Assembly: GCA_025769875.1 (NCBI GenBank)
Contig: JAGFNK010000477.1
Span: 1-39,641 of the forward strand
Reading direction: 5' to 3'
Source: Russula earlei
Lineage: Eukaryota; Basidiomycota; Agaricomycetes; Russulales; Russulaceae
DNA length: 39,641 nucleotides
The notes under the pieces were generated by a model. That model saw only the letters and a list, made by a program, of their open reading frames with translations. It was not told the DNA's origin and searched no databases. Position numbers and translations under genes: made by a program. Numbering within the stretch: the first letter of the stretch is position 1; each line of letters begins with the position of its first letter. Of this stretch, positions 39,118 to 39,641 are shown one piece after another.

Positions 39118-39641
39118 TGTTACGAACCAAGGCCAAGTCCTGGCCGAAGATTGTCCTATTTTACTCAAGAAGAACCTCTCTCACTTTGCATTGCCGACTC
39201 CCTTCCATTTTCTGGGCTATCCCCCTGCGGTACAAGATATTGCTATTGCAAAGGCACTATAACACGACCAGGCACCAGTTTCCTAATCGGGTAATCATCG
39301 CGTGGCAGCCACATGGCCACTCAGCCACCATGGACCCGAAACAGCGGCACAAACTCTTAGAAACTGTTGCATAAATCATCTGACGTCATCAAGGCTCCAA
39401 TGACATCATGGCTGACTGAGCGACTCCACAGTGACCTCATAGGCTCACTAAGCGCTCCACAGTGACATCATAATGATGTCATCGCTCCACAATGATCAGT
39501 AATGCGCTCAGTAAGCCTGAAAGTTGACACAAGCAAGTTTATGCCTCTGTAGTCCTATTGGATGGTACCAAAGAGTCTAGAATAGTCCCAGTGCTTTGTA
39601 ATCGACCCTGTATACTGTATATAGCCCCAATGAAGCATGGC
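39118..39641 (+). repeat. 3' LTR of the chromovirus (truncated by window end)
   Basis: The visible 524 bases match 30272-30797 with one substitution (GTGG to GCGG near 39345) and two single-base losses: one C in the run near 39223, and one A in the TATA box (TATATAAG to TATATAG, near 39623). The rest lies outside the window. Confidence 0.95.

Larger units (their letters stand above)
30272..39641 (+). mobile_element. Chromodomain Ty3/gypsy LTR retrotransposon (chromovirus), right end beyond window
   Basis: 5' LTR 30272-31099, internal region 31100-39117, 3' LTR from 39118, cut by the window edge. Order: a long leader with Met-free open frames, gag with a CCHC knuckle, pol (protease, reverse transcriptase, RNase H, integrase) ending in a chromodomain, a small extra frame, a polypurine tract (AAAGAGGGGATGAA) and the 3' LTR. 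The two LTRs differ at three positions over about 525 bases, indicating a recent insertion. Single-base frameshifts in gag and pol nevertheless break the reading frame in this copy. Confidence 0.93.

Noticed and set aside
1..39641. CRISPR arrays, tRNA and rRNA genes
   Set aside because: No regular direct-repeat and spacer pattern was seen, and I recognised no tRNA cloverleaf or rRNA sequence. The genome is fungal, where CRISPR arrays are not expected. A tRNA scan would be decisive for small RNA genes.

Overview
The window is nuclear DNA of a filamentous basidiomycete, most likely an agaricomycete. Short spliceosomal introns (about 46-76 bp, GT...AG) interrupt almost every gene I can rebuild. 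The host genes read as fungal proteins (NCS6/CTU1, ERG27, NOP9, NOP58, acetyl-CoA synthetase, small secreted proteins). The transposons are typical of agaricomycetes: pogo, PIF/Harbinger, Tc1/mariner and chromodomain Ty3/gypsy. There is no prokaryotic gene organisation.

Positions 1-11500 are a host-gene island broken by decay. A gypsy integrase relic (1-695) is followed by a seven-exon tRNA 2-thiolation gene CTU1/NCS6 (1072-2465) that reads through intact, convergent with the 3' part of an ERG27 3-ketosteroid reductase gene. The same CTU1-ERG27 pair occurs again at 7449-10731, where both genes are broken and CTU1 carries a solo LTR. Head to head with this second CTU1 lies a NOP9 5' fragment, joined to a NOP58 3' fragment. 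Two related two-exon genes for small secreted proteins (5745-6064 and 11162-11500) are interspersed. A hairpin MITE sits at about 5.0-5.3 kb.

Positions 11500-26330 are a pile of DNA transposons. A structurally complete pogo-type element (11509-14272, 43-bp TIRs, TA duplication, spliced 745-aa transposase) abuts a second TA-flanked element (14277-16197) that holds a captured PH-domain gene fragment. A two-gene PIF/Harbinger element (16416-19784) follows. It lies against a large structure whose long inverted arms are built of repeats of about 150 bp. That structure encloses a broken Tc1/mariner transposase, an unidentified coding fragment and an acetyl-CoA synthetase fragment with an internal inversion. 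A 963-bp solo LTR with a clean 5-bp duplication is nested in its left arm.

Positions 26330-30270 are decayed repeats: a deletion derivative of the pogo element and an Ala/Ser/Thr-rich repeat family. From 30272 to the end is a young chromodomain Ty3/gypsy element. Its two LTRs differ at only three positions over the part visible in both. Its most striking property is a stretch of about 2.85 kb (30796-33642), from the R/U5 part of the LTR to the gag start, with no ATG in any frame on the sense strand. Several long reading frames inside that stretch contain no methionine. The first ATG after it is the gag start. I consider this ATG-free leader the best candidate for undescribed biology in the window.
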